From: Congeria kusceri | Taxonomy: Eukaryota; Mollusca; Bivalvia; Myida; Dreissenidae | Assembly: GCA_027627225.1 (NCBI GenBank) | Contig: CM051029.1 | Coordinates: 5,676,954 to 5,740,953, forward strand | Length of the DNA stretch: 64,000 nt | Direction of reading: 5' to 3' | Part shown: positions 11,250-24,240 of the stretch, piece by piece | Layout of the letters: each line of letters opens with the position of its first letter | Numbering within the stretch: position 1 is the stretch's first letter | Translations under genes and position numbers: made by a program | Notes under the pieces: model-generated | Told to the model about the DNA's origin: nothing | What the model saw: only the letters and a program-made list of their open reading frames with translations | Databases searched by the model: none

Positions 11250-12830
11250 AATTATGTGGTGGATTCGTTTTAAGTGTTGTCATAATTAATTGCCTCAGCC
11301 AGTAAACAAAAATTTAACGACCATCATATTTCATGCAATTAAATGGGAAAATATAACTTATTTGCTACAATTTGACATCATAAGTATACATGTCATGTAT
11401 ATAGTTGATTTTGCTTAAAATCGGTAATCGTCAGATTATGTATTAACATTGAAAGTATACCTTTATTTAAGGTTAATTTAATTAAGCAAACAGCCATAAA
11501 TGTAACTGAATATTTTGATTGCAATAATATCTACTGAAATTCACAATCAGTGTCACATTAATGATTTGAATAAATGTTGCATGTGTATTTTCTTGAAACA
11601 ATACTCATTTTAATAATGCAAATAATTATTGAAAATAAGAAATAAACCATACTTACATCTAATTTTATCTCATTGATTTGAAATATCCATAATATATTAA
11701 CTGACAATCACCGTGTGTTTATCCTGCTAGTGAATGCTACAATCTAAATCCTTAGAAAGAATTTAACATCTCACTGTTGTATCAATGCATAAATACACGG
11801 TATTAATTGGCCCATTATAAACAGATAACGAACAATATTCGAATGCCAAGCACTTACAAAATGGACACCTTGCGATATGGTGCTAGGTCTATAAATCTTG
11901 TCAACAAGAAGAGATTTAGCTGATTATTGTATTTACGTCATTTCATCGTTCAACAGAAAGTTGCAATTCTGTTGATCTGGTAAATATTAAACTATTGAGT
12001 AATTAATCCGTAGTCTAATTGAATTACTTTTATCTTTTATTGCCAATTAATTTAAATTACAATGCTATGAGGTTAAAGTTTATTTACACATCGTGTATTG
12101 TGATTATTTCTGGGCTAAGTGTGAGATTCGGCTTGCCTTTAGCCCGGTCTAAATGCTCAAAGCTTTTAGTTGACCGTTCCAAGGCGGTGACCTAAGTTTT
12201 AATAATTGTGTTTGGTGTTGTGTTGTATGTATTGTTCGGTACTTTATAAACAACTGGTCGATTGCTTAAATAAAGAACGGACAATCGGATGGTAATACGG
12301 GTTTGTATCCACGTGATGTCTCTGGAATTTCATTATTTCTATATTTATAATATACATGAAGTATACACATGAAGATGTTAATAGCATGAGCTCTGTCAAA
12401 CTGAGTAATAAAGAATCTCAACATTTAGAAGGCTTAGTTGCACTAGAAAAAATCAAACACAGCAACATATATGAACAAAATTATAAAAGTCCAGGATCAA
12501 AAGGTAATTTTTTGGTAAAGTATTTTTGGAATGATTTATATTTGGTTTTGTTAAAAAAGTGTTGTAATTATTGTATCTCTGAGGCCATGCCAGTTGCTAA
12601 AGAACTAAGAAAATTACTATGTATTCGTAAAGACGTTTATTCAAGAGAATTTTCTAAAACATGTTAAGACCATTGACATGGGGTAAATCCAGTTTCAATG
12701 GGGTTTTATCTGATCTAATTACAATAGAAAGAGCGTGCCGACAAGAGGACCCGATTTGTTCTTTTATTGCTATATATTGGATATTACGATGCGTATACAA
12801 CAGATATTAATCATTGATACCCTTGATCTG
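11250..12830. other. no recognised gene; one unassigned 103-codon ORF
   Basis: AT-rich. Positions 12120-12290 are less AT-rich and contain AATAAAG near 12270, like a 3' UTR or transposon end. An open frame at 12356-12667 (plus, starts MKYTHEDVNSMSS) is polar with a Leu/Lys-rich end. I do not recognise it. It sits just upstream of the gypsy fragment but shows no reverse transcriptase motif. Confidence 0.35.
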
Positions 12831-12839
12831 TTAAATGAC

Positions 12840-13924
12840 TTTAAAAGTATGAACAATCAAATTTCAAAGGGTACAAAATGCAGACCATAACAATAAGCAC
12901 CTATCGACGGCCCCTATGCAATTGGTGTTCATAGATTTTCTGTCGTTAGAAGCATCAAAGGGAGGTTACTAAAACATACTCGTAATAACAGATCATTTTA
13001 CGAGATATGCTCAAGCTCAAGCGATCCCGACTCGTAACCAAACAGCTCGTACCACTGCAAAAGCCTTGTTCGACATCTACTTTGTCCATTACGGGTTTCC
13101 CGAAAAGCTACATAGCGATCGCGGACAGAATTTCATGTCACGCGTGAAAAATAGGCTATGTAGAATCGCAGGCATTAAACAAACCCGCACAACAGCTTAC
13201 CATCCACAAGGAAATGGACAGTGCGAGCGCTTTAATGGCACATTGTTACAGATGCTGCGTACACTGGACTATAAACAAAAGGCAGACTGGAAGTCCCCAG
13301 TACCAGCGCTCGTCTACGCATATAATGCGACAAGAAATGAGTGCACTGGTTACTCGCCATACGAACTCATGTTTGGGTGTACACCTCGTCTTGCGATCGA
13401 CGCAGTTCTGGGTTTGAAAAGGAAGAGTGTCGGGGGCTCAGCACCTTTTACATGCATTAAAGAATCGCAACAAAACACCTAGGTGCTGCATATAAACAGC
13501 ATGCCAATTGACGCGTGAACGCGGAATAAAAGCAGAACAACATTATGACAGGAAGGTGCGAGAATAAGCTATACAAGTGGGCGACAGAGCGCTACTTCGC
13601 AATTATGGTTTAAAAGGAACCAACACAATTGCAGAGATATGGGCAGAACATGCGTATATTGTGATTGACAAACCTGATCCGGCAACTCCGGTGTTTCGTA
13701 TCCAGCGTGAAGGCGACGAAAGCATTGTGAAGACAGTTCACCGGAACCACTTACTACCAGTCCGTCATCTGCTACTAGAAGTTGACTCAACATCGGAAAC
13801 ATCTTATCAGTGCGATTCATCAGACGCCGAATCTGGTATGTCGGATTCGGAACAGCCGTCGGGCAGCAGTACATACAACAGGAAGTCGAGGTCAGTCTAT
13901 GTACACGGCCCCCAGCACGGATGA
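12840..13924 (+). pseudogene. Ty3/gypsy retrotransposon integrase remnant (3' end of pol)
   Basis: A 5'-truncated pol fragment. The integrase core runs from about 12910: PMQLVFIDFLSLE (first catalytic Asp), VITDHFTRYAQA, then LHSDRGQNF (second Asp, near 13113) and NGQCERFNGTL (catalytic Glu, near 13230), followed by WKSPVPALVYAYN and YELMFGCTPRL. A TAA at 12970-12972 interrupts the core and another stop ends that frame at 13482. The frame shifts before 13577, where a GPY/F-type C-terminal module follows (GDRALLRNYGLKG, then VHRNHLLPV) with an acidic Ser-rich tail to 13924. Gag, protease, reverse transcriptase and RNase H were not seen upstream. The encoded activity would join element DNA to the host genome; this copy is dead. 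Confidence 0.85.
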
Positions 13925-14300
13925 GAACAGGCGACTACTTAGTGTAAATGTATATTTACACACCGTGACTGATTATTTACGATAACTGTAAAGTCTTCTT
14001 TTTTTTTATATGTCATGTGTTCAAACATTGTTATACATGTATTTTATTTGAACGCCATGCGCCCTAAATTTTAGTTTGAATCACGTATGTGAGATAAATA
14101 CTTATAAATTTGTTATCTCCATTATTAATATTATTTTGTCAAGATCTGTTGCGTGTTTACTACGCCATGGTTTAAACGCACTTCATTAATGGAAAGCAGA
14201 TGTCGAGGATGACATCCAAATCGGAGGAGGGTAATATGCTACAGGGCGTTTATAATACGATTCTGAAATAAATATTCAACAATTATGCTTTGTGTTATTG
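13925..14300 (+). other. Possible 3' polypurine tract and LTR start of the gypsy remnant
   Basis: About 300 bp after the integrase, a purine run (CGGAGGAGGG at about 14222) is followed by TAATATGC and an AATAAA near 14268. That is the layout of a polypurine tract followed by an LTR. No second LTR copy was found to confirm it. Confidence 0.3.
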
Positions 14301-14610
14301 TTATTTTAAAGCCCATTTTATATTAATAATATGTTAATTTAACACCGTGCAGCTTACATTTTAAATTAAAGATAGGACATGTAGATAATGAAAAGTAAAA
14401 GTATAAATTGTAGATAGTAGTTGTAGTAACATGTACATTCATTTATTTTAGTAGTTTAACTGTTAAGGCTATTATTTAGTTGAATAGATTTAGATAACTA
14501 AATCTCACATTCTACTAACATGAATTTCACTTACTCCCAAGCCCAGGCACGTTAATCTGATAATTGCTCAAAAATCTCCAATCACCTGTATCGAATGATA
14601 GAAACCCGTC

Positions 14611-14899
14611 ATTCGATACTTTCATTTCGTGCCAGAAGGACATTTATAATATTTATTATTATAAATATACTTATTACAGGTCATTATATTATATCTTTGT
14701 TTTTGTGTCTTATTGTATTATTTTTATTTGACATTGTTACAAATTGCTAGTTTTTTTTTTCAGGATTATATATTATACTTCAATTAACTCGCCTTCGGAT
14801 CACGTAATTCTTGTTGTATTGTTATTATTCATTGGATACTTTCATTTCGTGCGAGAAGGACATTTATAATATTTATTATTATAAATATACTTATTACAG
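14611..14899. repeat. Pair of 69-bp direct repeats, 220 bp apart
   Basis: The blocks 14611-14679 and 14831-14899 differ at only two or three positions. Each begins ATT(C/G)GATACTTTCATTTCG and ends TATACTTATTACAG, with a TATAATATTTATTATTATA palindrome-like core. They flank 151 bp. This could be a solo short-LTR-like structure, a local duplication or two SINE tails. Confidence 0.7.
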
Positions 14900-16480
14900 A
14901 TGCCGAAATAGTTTCTTCTGTTTTCTCAAAACAGTATATATTGTAATTACCACGATATAGAATCCACAACAAACCAGTCGGCAACATATATTTTATTGCA
15001 TTTATTAAAACTTCAATGCATTCTATAAACCTGGATTCTGCGTTGCCAATTAATATATTGTACAGCATAGTAGACTATTGAACTGTAATCACCTTATCAC
15101 GATATTGCCGAGATCTAGGCTCCAACAATAGTGCGGTTTAAATTGCTTAGCTTATCCACGACACATCTGTCGTAATCCAACGTGTCCTAAGGATGTCGAT
15201 TATTAACCCCGATTACTCCGCATTATAGAGAAAATAGTATTGTTAGGCATGGAGTAGGAGTGTATCGACCTGCACATGCATGGACCTATGGACGATGTGA
15301 ATACAAGTTAGAAGCCAAACTAAATTATATATTGCATCACACATTTTAAATAAAGGCACGCAATATATGTGACAACAAATACCAATTGTCGTCATATTCC
15401 GTATATTGTCGGTGTAGCGCAAATTTTGCAAGACCGTGAAACATTAAGATATACCGGAAAACCTGGGAATTTGCGCATTCGTAATGCAATTTAAACACTG
15501 CCGTGAGAAACAATAGACTGCTTTCGGCTTGAGTATCGAGTATTCATTTATAATTGTTATACATTTAATCTGTTAACTGCAATATACTGAGTGAAAGACA
15601 CTAATTAAATTCATATGTCTTTGTTCGTTCATTTTTTTTCCTTCAAATAATCTATGTCGTTGTTTGGGTGTTTTGAATTGGTTAATTGCAGGATGGAGCG
15701 TAACATTACCAAAGCGTAGAATGAAGCCTACCACCGCTTAATATATGAGTTTTTACAACAATTATATTGTTCAAACCTTACAGATTAGGTGTGATAAACT
15801 CCGTTTGATACTTTGTGTGTACAATAGTAGACGTGCGCACGTGTCATGAAAAATAACACAAAACTGTGTCAATCATAAGAGCATGTCAGACATGGTAAAC
15901 CTGTCTAAGAACTATCTGAAAATATATGATATCATTTGTGGAGGGTTGAATACCATGAGTTGTGTATTGATACTTTAATATGTTAGTCATATATTACAAT
16001 AGAACAATTTAGTTATTGTTTCATATTGGCTTATGTTATATATACTGCGAATGTTTAGTACTACACCCCGCGCTCCAAGGATTATTTGCAGCTGTAGTGT
16101 GTTCAGTTAATAAATGTCCGTATAGCGTCAAGCACGTGTTGTTTTGTCGTTACATATGTATATTAATAGTCACGTTGACTTAACTCATTATATTTGTAGA
16201 TTATATATCTTGAATAATAATTACACAAATTGCGTTACACCCAAACACTGAAACAGTTATTAATAAATTCAATTTATTGTAACCAAACTTAATATTGTTT
16301 TTAATTATTATTTATTCATAGCGTGTATTACAATATCAAAGAATTACCAAAAAAAAAGAAATTTAAGCAAAGTTATAAAAAAATCCAAACATTCATACAT
16401 AATTAACGTTCAAAGTAAACATGGTAAATGAGATGGTTTCTGTGATAGTGTATATGTCTCTAAAGAACATTTGGACAGTA
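14900..16480. other. no recognised feature
   Basis: AT-rich. Open frames at 14829-15068 and 15243-15431 (minus) have no recognisable domain, and the first overlaps the repeated block. Nothing else was seen. Confidence 0.4.
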
Positions 16481-18115
16481 TACCACAGTCATCATCATTC
16501 TGGGCTAAGAATTGGTGTTCCATTTCCCACCGGCAATCATCATAACCGTTTCATAATAATATGAGACACTTTCACCACCGTCATCATTATTCTATTCATA
16601 TAATTTTTACAATTCTCACCCACAATTAATATAGCCTTACCATTACAAGACACCACAACCATTATCATTGTTGTAATCAGTAAGTGGGTCTTTAAATCTT
16701 TACAGGAAATTAGTATATCCTAAGCATGAGAACTATAAAACAGAACCACTACCATCATCATTATTATCGTCAATAAGTTGGACTTACAATCCTTGCTGGT
16801 AATTATTATAATCTAACAATGCGAAATGTGAGGTTCCACCAACACCATTATCAGTATTCTAGTTATGGAATTTGCCTTACAATACTCCTGGGCAATAATT
16901 ATAACGGAACCATGACAAATATAAGACACCATTACCTGCATTATAATGAATAAATGGGTGTTACAATTCTCACGGGCAATAACTATTACATAACCATTAG
17001 AAATGTAAGACACCACAACCACCATCATCATTATTATAGTCAATACATTGGTATCACCATTCTCATTGCTAATAATTATAACCTAACAATGAGCAATATA
17101 AGACACCGCCACAATCATCATCGCTATTGAAGTTAGTAGGTTGGTCTTACAATCCTCACGGGCATTTTGTATGACCTAGCCATGAGAAATATAAGACACC
17201 ACCACCACCATCATCATTATTGTAGTCAATTGGTTGGTATTACAATCCTCATGGGAAATTATTATAACCTCAGATGAGAAATGTAAGACACCAGCATAAT
17301 AATCATAATTATTGTAGTCAATTAATAGGTCTTACAATTTTCACGGGCAAAATCATAACCTAACCATGAAATATAGGACACCACTACCACTTCCACCACT
17401 ACCATCATCATTGTTGTTGTCAATAGGTTGGTCTAACAATCCTCGCGGATATTTATTGAAATCTAAACATGAGAAATATAAGACACCACCACCATCATCA
17501 TTATTTTAGTCAAAAATTTTGTCTTGCAACTCTCACTGGCAGTTATAATAACCTAACCATGAGAAATAAAAGATACCATCATCATTATTGTAGTCAATAA
17601 GTGGGTCTTATCATTCTCCCTGTTAATCATTATTTATAACCTAACCATGATAAATATAGGTCACCGCCACCATTATCATTAATTTAGCTCTTACTATTCT
17701 CACGGAAAATTGTCATAACATAATCATGAGAAATGTTATACACCACCACCACCATCATCATTATTATTGTACAAAAAGTTGTTCTTACTATTTCCACTTT
17801 TAATTATTATAACCTAACCATGAGAATGTAATTATTTTTACCTAACCATGACAAATATAGGACACCACCTCCATCAACATCATATAGTCATTAAGTTGGT
17901 CCTACAATCTTAACCGGTATTAATTATAACCTATAAACCTTAAAAAATATAAGACGCAACCACACCATCATCAATATTATAGTCAATAAGTTGGTCTTAC
18001 CTTTCTCACACGCAATTATTATGACCAAACCATGAGAAATATAAGACACCACAACCACCATCATTATTCTAGTGATACGGTTGATCTTACAATCATCACG
18101 GGTAATTGTAATAAC
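16480..18115. repeat. Minisatellite array, unit about 90-95 bp, roughly 17 copies
   Basis: Each unit contains AACCATGAGAAATATAAGACACC, then a variable CCACCACCATCATCATTATT tract, then TAGTCAATAAGTTGGTCTTAC and AATCCTCACGGGCAATTATTATAA. Unit starts are recognisable near 16824, 16915, 17001, 17095, 17188, 17279, 17370, 17473 and 17563. Copies diverge by substitution and by the length of the CCA/TCA tract. The Met/Val-rich reading frame at 16813-17043 is an artefact of the array. Confidence 0.85.
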
Positions 18116-20430
18116 CTTATTGTTTGTCCTTTAGTGCACAGATTGAGTTAAATGGTAACATAAATGGTATTAAACAATGGAATTGTTATACAATAACATT
18201 TATATCAAAACGTGTATTATCGGGAATATATGCAACGAATAGCACCGGGAAGATTGATTCCATGTCAATGTACTCAAACATTAATTATTTCAAAGAAAAC
18301 AGAGTACATTACAATAAACTGGAATATGTATTGCAACAGTTTACAAAATGTCAGCGATTTTACTATTCTCTGTTAAAATTGGCAGGCATTTAAGTAGAGT
18401 CACTATAGACAACCCAGAGCACGTCAATTGGAATTCAATGACTTCGTTAATGTCTTTACTTCAGGGAAGATTTGGCGCGAAGAAAATGTTCTTGTTTCAA
18501 TATTATTATTTCACTATTCTTCAATATTTTCGGATTTTTTTATAAACTGTCTTATCCATGATTCTTGTGTTGAAATCTGCGTTAAGAGGCCTTTCCCATC
18601 ATGGTATTGATGTAATATGATAACCAGTCTCGCATACACTTGTACAGAGCGCTTTATGGCGTTTTGAATACCAATATATACAACATATTTTTTAAACATT
18701 CTGCATTTTAAGTATGTCTGATTACATTACACATTTAGCATATAAACGTGTACAATGTTAGCATATGCAAAAATTATTTTAATGAATCAAGAAAGGAGCT
18801 ACTTTTAGAAATATTTGCAATAAAATAATATTTTCGTCTTACTTTAAATCTGCATGTACACTGAAAATTAAAATAATGGTGTTATTTGTCAATTACATTT
18901 TTTACATATTTCTTAATTATCAACATGCTTTAATCATGGAGAAATAAACCAAGCGAGACATTTCGCATAGCTACCTGACCATTGACTGTCCGTGAAGATC
19001 ATGCTAATTTAAGCTGATTGACGTCGTCATCGTCGCGTCTTTTTTTCCTTATCCATTCATGTCTCAATGTTTACGTGCCCCACACAAAAACTGTATTCTA
19101 TCCGGCCTGTTGAGAAAATCAGATGTCTGCATAGATGATTTACAAATATCTTTACTCGATGTCATTACCACCCGAATTAAGAGTTAATGACACAATTACA
19201 TTTTTTCTCAGTTGACGTTGTGCATTAACGTTATATCAATATTGTTTTTGTTAATAGTCAATCTTAAAATGAAGCCAAACTTTTGGTATTATGTCAATGT
19301 ATGTTTGTCTTTCATAATACTATTTTTTTTAAGTAAGCATACTCATTTCGTACAAATTTGCTTGTTTCAATGCAAATAAATTACGTGCTCCGCTTAACTG
19401 TTACCATGGTTATATTATCAAATATATTAGGCATGTTACAAATTAATTTCACAATATGACTTATTAAAAATGTTCCATCTGAATCCCGATTCATTTTAAT
19501 ATAAGTGGCATTCAATTAAGTTTGTTTAGTTGTAAATAATATAAAAAGTCTACGTTATTTTTGAACATCCCTCGTAAGTAGTGGTGAATTTCCTTTGTAT
19601 CTGTCATATTATGGACAAGGCTGTATTCCCCGCTTAGGGATACCCAAGATAAACCCTGCCACTTCCAGTTGCCTAGAGGTAGGAAAATGTATCTAGGCAT
19701 CCCTTTATTACGTTATTGTTGTTTGTGAAAACAGAATACATGTTGTATTTGTATTCTAAAGAAAACAATAATCGTTTATGATAAGAAGACATTGTACAAA
19801 TAACCAATATCTGTTTGCGCTTAGGTGGACCCTTAGACTACAAATTGTAATATATGTTATTGCAAATATGTTTCTTGAAATTGAAGTTAACTGATACAAA
19901 TTTGCAACTTTTCACCCACCGAAAGTAAATGAAATCGTCATCAAACCATTCAAAATTGGGAAAGTACATCACTGACTTTTTGCAAAATATGGCATTGTTA
20001 GCGTAATAAAATAAATATGTAACACGGAGTATTCACCACCCAAATATTTGTGGATAGTTAATTTGGACAGAAAAGAGACCGTTAATTTGGACAGAAAAGA
20101 GAGTTACATTACGTGGATTATCCTTCTATAATTATGTAGTACATATATCATGGCCACATGTTCCAAAATACATGTAAACAACAATTTAATGTCTCGTTTC
20201 CATCAACGTTTTATTGTTAATGCATCTACCGTTGTAAATTTTTTAATTTGCTTCTCGATGTTCCAATGATTAAGTTTTGCTGTACAAACTTGTTTTGTGA
20301 TTGTTACGTGTATTTTAAAATTAGTCTAAATTATGTTGGTCAAACTAAATACCACAGTAACCGTTACAAATCACTTTTATTAATTAGTGTATAATCCTGT
20401 AATTCTTATTAATAAATATTCATTAACTGT
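18116..20430. other. no recognised gene
   Basis: An open frame at 18124-18393 (plus, 89 codons) is polar and Asn/Lys-rich with no domain I can name. A small duplication near 20055-20100 repeats GTTAATTTGGACAGAAAAGAGA. The rest is AT-rich and featureless. Confidence 0.35.
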
Positions 20431-20436
20431 ATCAGC

Positions 20437-23400
20437 AAGCTCTATATCCTGAGACCTGGACTAACAAGAACTCTGTAATCGACCTCAAAGGATACAGCAA
20501 CCCTATCCACTCATTTAGACGCTTTCAACACCGTAGAGCGACGCGTCCAGCGGCGGGATTGTCATGTACATTAGAGACACTCTACGGAAAGGAGTTACTC
20601 TAGTAAGAAATGATATCGACTTTTATTATCGCTTAAAATAGATAAAAAAAATCAATATAGAATATGATATATATTTAGCTGTAATGTATATTGCACCTGA
20701 ATATTCACCAACACATGATATGTATGAAGTATACATCTTTCAAAAGTTAGAATCTGATTTAAATTTTTTCAAAAGTAAAGGAAAAGTATTTATGACTGGG
20801 GACGCAAACGCTAGAATCGGCAATAACGCAGACTTTATTGACAATGACAGAAGCTTGGATGATTTTGATTAATTGGAAATATACACCCCACTAAAACGGT
20901 CAGCCTGAAACCCTGGGTCAGACCAATTTGGTATATACCTGTTAGATTTGTGTTAATCTACTAATATAATAATAGTAATAGTAACGATAAAGGAATTGGA
21001 AAATTTACTTGTTTTACGCATTATGGGGAAAGCACAGTTGACTATATGTTAACATCAGTCACATTTTTTCAACATTTAGCTGATTTTAAAACGCACGATT
21101 TCGATGAATTCTCGAATCATGCACCATTGACATTTGCTCTAAGCACGAACAGACCGATTATTAACGGTAAAAATAATCCGCGCATATATTATAAGTGAAA
21201 CTCGGAGTACAAAGACAATGTCGTGCACGATATGGTCAGTGGAGTTAAAGAGCTAAAACATAATTTACAATCATCTGTTGATTCACGCTGCGATCCCAAT
21301 GTATTGGTAACGGAATTTACCAATTTTCTTACTAAGCGAGGTGAAGAGTATTTTAAACAGTTATTAATAACAATCAAAATAGCTTCGCTTCCGTTGAAAA
21401 AAGTAAACAAAGCTGGTTTAATAAAGAATGTAAACAAAACGGACAAAATATATAAAGACAGTATACGACTATAATTAAATAAAAATAGACATGCAAGGGA
21501 AATAATGCTCGCGTCGAGAAAAGACTATAAATATTCTTGCAGGAAAACTAAATCAAAATATAATTGAGAGCAGGGTATGAACATGAATAATATGTGTCGC
21601 AAAACGCCGCACGAATTCGAAAATTATTTAAACAAATATTGTCCTCACCGATTGCGGAAAATATATCGCTTTTAAGATTTGTATTAGTATTTCAATGCAT
21701 TAGTTTCCGAGGCTGACGTCAACGTACCTAACGATGACGTTTTTTGCGGCAGTTTGACAATCTAGAAAACCAAGCAAGTTCTTATCCCGCTCTCGACAAA
21801 CCTATTTTAATAGAAGATATTACAAAAGCACCCTGACGTTTTAATAATAATAAGCCGGCTTCACAACAAATATTATTTATAAATACTCTAAAGAAACATT
21901 TCACATAATAGCCAAGCAGTTAGAAATATTATTTAATTACATTTTACATACAAAAAAATTGCCCAAAAGCTGGTCATCCGGAGTGATTAAGCCACTATAT
22001 AAACGAGGAGATAGTTCCGACCCAAATCATTATAGGGGTATCAAGGCCTATGACGTCACCAATAGGGGACAGTTATGGTGCAAAATGATTCGATCAGGCA
22101 TTGATGGAAAGTTATTATCTCTAATTAAGTCTATGTATAATGAGGTCAAACTTCAAGTTAAACACATGGGCTCACTTTCGGACCCTTTTCGTAGTAATGA
22201 CGGTTTATTACAACGGGAGATAACTTCGCTGATCATGTTTTTGCTATTCTTGAATGGCATAGAATTTAATCTACAAAACGGATTAAACGCCGGAATAACG
22301 CTAGATCAATTATATATTTATCTACTCCTATTCGCGGACGATGCTGTTATTTTCTCAGAACCTTAACAAGGGCTGCATGAATCATTGAATAATTTAGCAA
22401 CATATTGTGATACATGGAATTTAACGGTTAATATTAATAAAACAAAAATCATGGTTTTCCGAAATGGTGGTATGCTAAACAAAAGTTACAAATGGACATA
22501 CAAATGGAAAGATATTGAAATAGTGAGCAATTTTATATATCTAGGTATTGTTATGTCTAGTGGCGTCTCATTTGTTCCTGCCACAAATACAGTATATGGT
22601 AAAGCCACAAGAGCAATGAACTCATTATTTTATATAACGAAATACATGGAAGTTCCAATTAATATTATGTTTAAGTTGTTTGATTAATATGTTTTGTCAA
22701 TTTTGAATTCTAACTGCGAAGTATGGGGTTTTATTGCAGCTACCAATATTGAACGAGTTCGAAGAAAATTCTGTAAAAGATTATTTAATGTTAAATTATC
22801 GACAAATTTATTGTCATTATACGCTGAAGTCGGTTGATTTCCTTTATATATTGGTAGATACATAAGAATTGTTAACTAAGTTTTGAAACTATATCAAAAT
22901 AAACAAATGCATTGTATTCTTAATGCTGTCGTTAATGTGCAAAGATAAGAACTTGATACAAGAAATACAACTGTTAATTGGTCCTCAAAGTTCATGATAT
23001 TTTGAATCATGCAGGATTTACAGATGTGTGGTTATTCCCTGTATCTGTTAAACTTGATCACTTAATGCCTTTGTTACAAAATAGACAGAGATATCATTAT
23101 ATATCACAATGGAGAGTTAATGTTGATTCTTCACCATCCTAACATGTATATAAAGAACTTTAACCTGTATTTGGAAGGTCGTTATATTTGGATGTAAGTA
23201 ATAACAAAAAAAAACTAGGAATATCATTTCAAAAGTACGCCTGTCATCTCATAAATTGTTGATTAAACTGGCAGACATTAAACCATAAACAGAAATGAAC
23301 GTAAATGTATTTTATGTAATCTTTACGATATAAAAGATTAGTGCCAATTAATATAAGTATGTCCGCGTTATTTAGAAGAAAGAAACAAATATATTCCAAA

Positions 23401-23520
23401 ACACTATACAACGCGACCAAGTATGTACACATTTTTAAAACTGTTGAAGAGCAGTAATAAAACAATGTTCAGACAGTTAGCTATTTAATGTATAACATGC
23501 TTTGAAACAAGAGGTAACAA
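20437..23520 (+). pseudogene. Decayed LINE (non-LTR retrotransposon): endonuclease, reverse transcriptase and C-terminal remnants
   Basis: Pieces of one ORF2-like protein follow in order on the plus strand. First is an APE-type endonuclease (ETWTNKNS at about 20450; VMYIRDTLRKG in a shifted frame at about 20566; MYIAPEYSP at 20684; the catalytic-type GDANARIG at about 20800). Then comes reverse transcriptase: LPKSWSSGVIKPLYKRGDS at about 21958, HYRGI, then a jump straight to KAYDVTNRGQLW, then the catalytic LLFADDAVIF at about 22325 and NINKTKIMVF. A C-terminal region follows, with VLSILNSNCEVWGF (about 22690), PLYIGRYIRIVN and RYLEERNKYIPKHY (about 23370). The junction after HYRGI shows an internal deletion of the middle RT motifs. 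Stops at 20871, 21474, 22366 and elsewhere show it is dead. No poly(A) end was defined. Confidence 0.85.
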
Positions 23521-23849
23521 TATGTTCCTTCTCAGTTAACATTTGTTAATGTCATACATTACTAGTTATAAATCAGTATACAATGATTACAAATTGTAAA
23601 CATTGTCTGTTACCGCTGAACTTTCATTACATATAACCACATTCCATATCAGTACAATAGATATTCATGAAGGACTCATTAATTCATTAATACGTTTTAA
23701 CTTCTGGGAGAAAAACTTTAAGATTCCGTGGTTGTCAACAATATCGCAACACCGAGTCTTACATTAATGAATGTGCCAGACAGCATAAATTCGCTACTTC
23801 ATTTGTACTGAAATCCGTTAGGGCCATTGCCTATACATGAATAGATTTA

Positions 23850-24240
23850 AAAGGCGATACTAGATAGTACAATGATGAAAACGCGAACTCACATTACTAT
23901 GATAACGAAAACGCGACAAGCACAATGATGAACACGCGATACTACGATAACGAACACGCAAAAAGACGACGGTATGATGATGACGATGTAAAATTATATC
24001 GTGTTTTCACCATCGTACTGTTGCGTTGTCACCATCGTAATGTCGTGATATCGCGTTTTCGTTATTGCTGTATCTTGCTGTCGCGTTATCATCATCGTAC
24101 TATCGCGTTATCACCGTCTAACTGTCGTGTTAACACCATCGTACTGTAGCCTTATCATCTTCGTACTTCCGCGTTATCACCATCGTACTGTCGCGTTATC
24201 GTCATCGTACTGTCGCGTTATCACAATCGCACTATTGCCT
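23850..24240. repeat. Palindromic minisatellite
   Basis: From 24000 to 24240 a unit of about 22-33 bp built from GTACTGTCGCGTTATCACCATC repeats about eight times. From 23850 to 23990 the reverse-complement motif (GATAACGAAAACGCGAC, ACACGCGATACTACGATAACG) repeats several times. The two halves form a large imperfect inverted repeat around 23990. The 23925-24149 reading frame is a by-product. Confidence 0.8.

Noticed and set aside
16813..17043. Met/Val-rich ORF
   Set aside because: Lies wholly within the minisatellite of about 92 bp and repeats with it.
23925..24149. Arg-rich ORF
   Set aside because: Generated by the palindromic minisatellite.
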